Shown in pieces: positions 5,913-6,147 of a stretch of DNA of 6,147 nt. Within the stretch, counting starts at the first letter, position 1. Every line of letters begins with the position of its first letter. A program made the translations under genes and the position numbers. The DNA comes from Tepidimonas sp. (lineage in GTDB: Bacteria; Pseudomonadota; Gammaproteobacteria; Burkholderiales; Burkholderiaceae_C), in contig JANWZF010000332.1 of assembly GCA_025054905.1 (NCBI GenBank), positions 1-6,147 of the forward strand. Direction: 5' to 3'. Under the pieces are notes generated by a model. The model was not told where the DNA came from. It saw only the letters and a program-made list of their open reading frames with translations, and did no database searches.

Positions 5913-6147
5913 CCAAGCGCCCTTGGGCAGGAGCCGCGGACGGCAGGACAGCGCGCGCTGCCCGATCGCCGCGATATGGTCGGGCGTCGTCCCACAACAA
6001 CCCCCGATGATGTTGACCAGCCCCTCGGCCGCAAAGCCATGCAGCAGCCGCGCCGTCTCTTCCGGCCGCTCATCGAAGCCGGTCTCACTCATCGGATTGG
6101 GCAAGCCCGCATTGGGATAGCAGCTGATGTAGGCGTCGTGAGCAACG
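5901..6147 (-). CDS. metH: Homocysteine S-methyltransferase module (MetH N-terminal domain), C-terminal end only
   Basis: Only the last 81 residues are in the window; the frame is open to its right edge. The visible protein runs AYISCYPNAGLPNPMSETGFDERPEETARLL and then VNIIGGCCGTTPDHIAAIGQRAL. This is the end of the homocysteine-binding barrel of cobalamin-dependent methionine synthase. The adjacent cysteines in GGCCGT are two of the three zinc ligands that activate homocysteine for methylation; the third should lie upstream, outside the window. The frame stops soon after the barrel (RPRLLPKGAWPQG), so the folate, cobalamin and reactivation domains of full-length MetH are not part of this polypeptide. 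From memory, a MetH split into a homocysteine module and a separate remainder is known in Burkholderiales. The remainder is not downstream here, where the cyclase gene follows after a gap of 68 to 92 nt. Activity would depend on a partner gene elsewhere. Confidence 0.9.
   Translation of the reverse strand, partial: VAHDAYISCYPNAGLPNPMSETGFDERPEETARLLHGFAAEGLVNIIGGCCGTTPDHIAAIGQRALSCRPRLLPKGAWPQG

Noticed and set aside
5833..5940. Frameshift in metH as the reason for the early stop
   Set aside because: The gap after the stop does not encode the start of the next MetH domain in an obvious frame, and the cyclase gene begins almost at once, so a naturally separate module is more likely.

Overview
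The window is GC-rich, tightly packed bacterial DNA. It reads as an ordinary chromosomal segment of a betaproteobacterium of the order Burkholderiales. The evidence is the company of genes: a Bug-type solute receptor, a DUF1840 protein, a phenylacetate-CoA-ligase-like protein of the kind common in that order, and a homocysteine-binding methionine synthase module that ends as a separate protein. The genus cannot be fixed from the sequence alone. I saw no insertion sequence, phage gene, CRISPR array, tRNA or rRNA.

Layout. The left third reads on the + strand: the 3' part of an ANL-superfamily (AMP-binding) ligase-like gene (2-1114), a weak intrinsic terminator over its stop codon, then a complete secreted Bug/TctC receptor most like BugD (1198-2187). 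A GC-rich hairpin at 2209-2228 lies where the two gene sets converge. Everything to the right reads on the - strand. In transcription order these genes are the C-terminal end of a MetH homocysteine-binding module (stop at 5901, start outside the window), a diguanylate cyclase (5808 to 5071), a MinD/FlhG-like ParA-family ATPase (5074 to 4229), an HDOD protein with a probable GAF-like C-terminal domain (4242 to 2635), and a small DUF1840 protein (2568 to 2239).

How the genes may work together. The cyclase, ATPase and HDOD genes form a translationally overlapping trio (4 nt and 14 nt overlaps) behind a TACAAT -10 box, so they are probably one operon. Their predicted roles are c-di-GMP synthesis, an ATP-driven positioning switch, and a non-catalytic HD-fold signalling protein. 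This suggests a signalling module controlling polar or surface behaviour, but that function is inferred. The ATPase resembles FlhG, yet it lacks the N-terminal FlhF-activating motif and has no flagellar neighbours here. The trio is the best candidate for something not fully described. The ligase/Bug pair on the left suggests uptake and activation of an organic acid, again only by inference.
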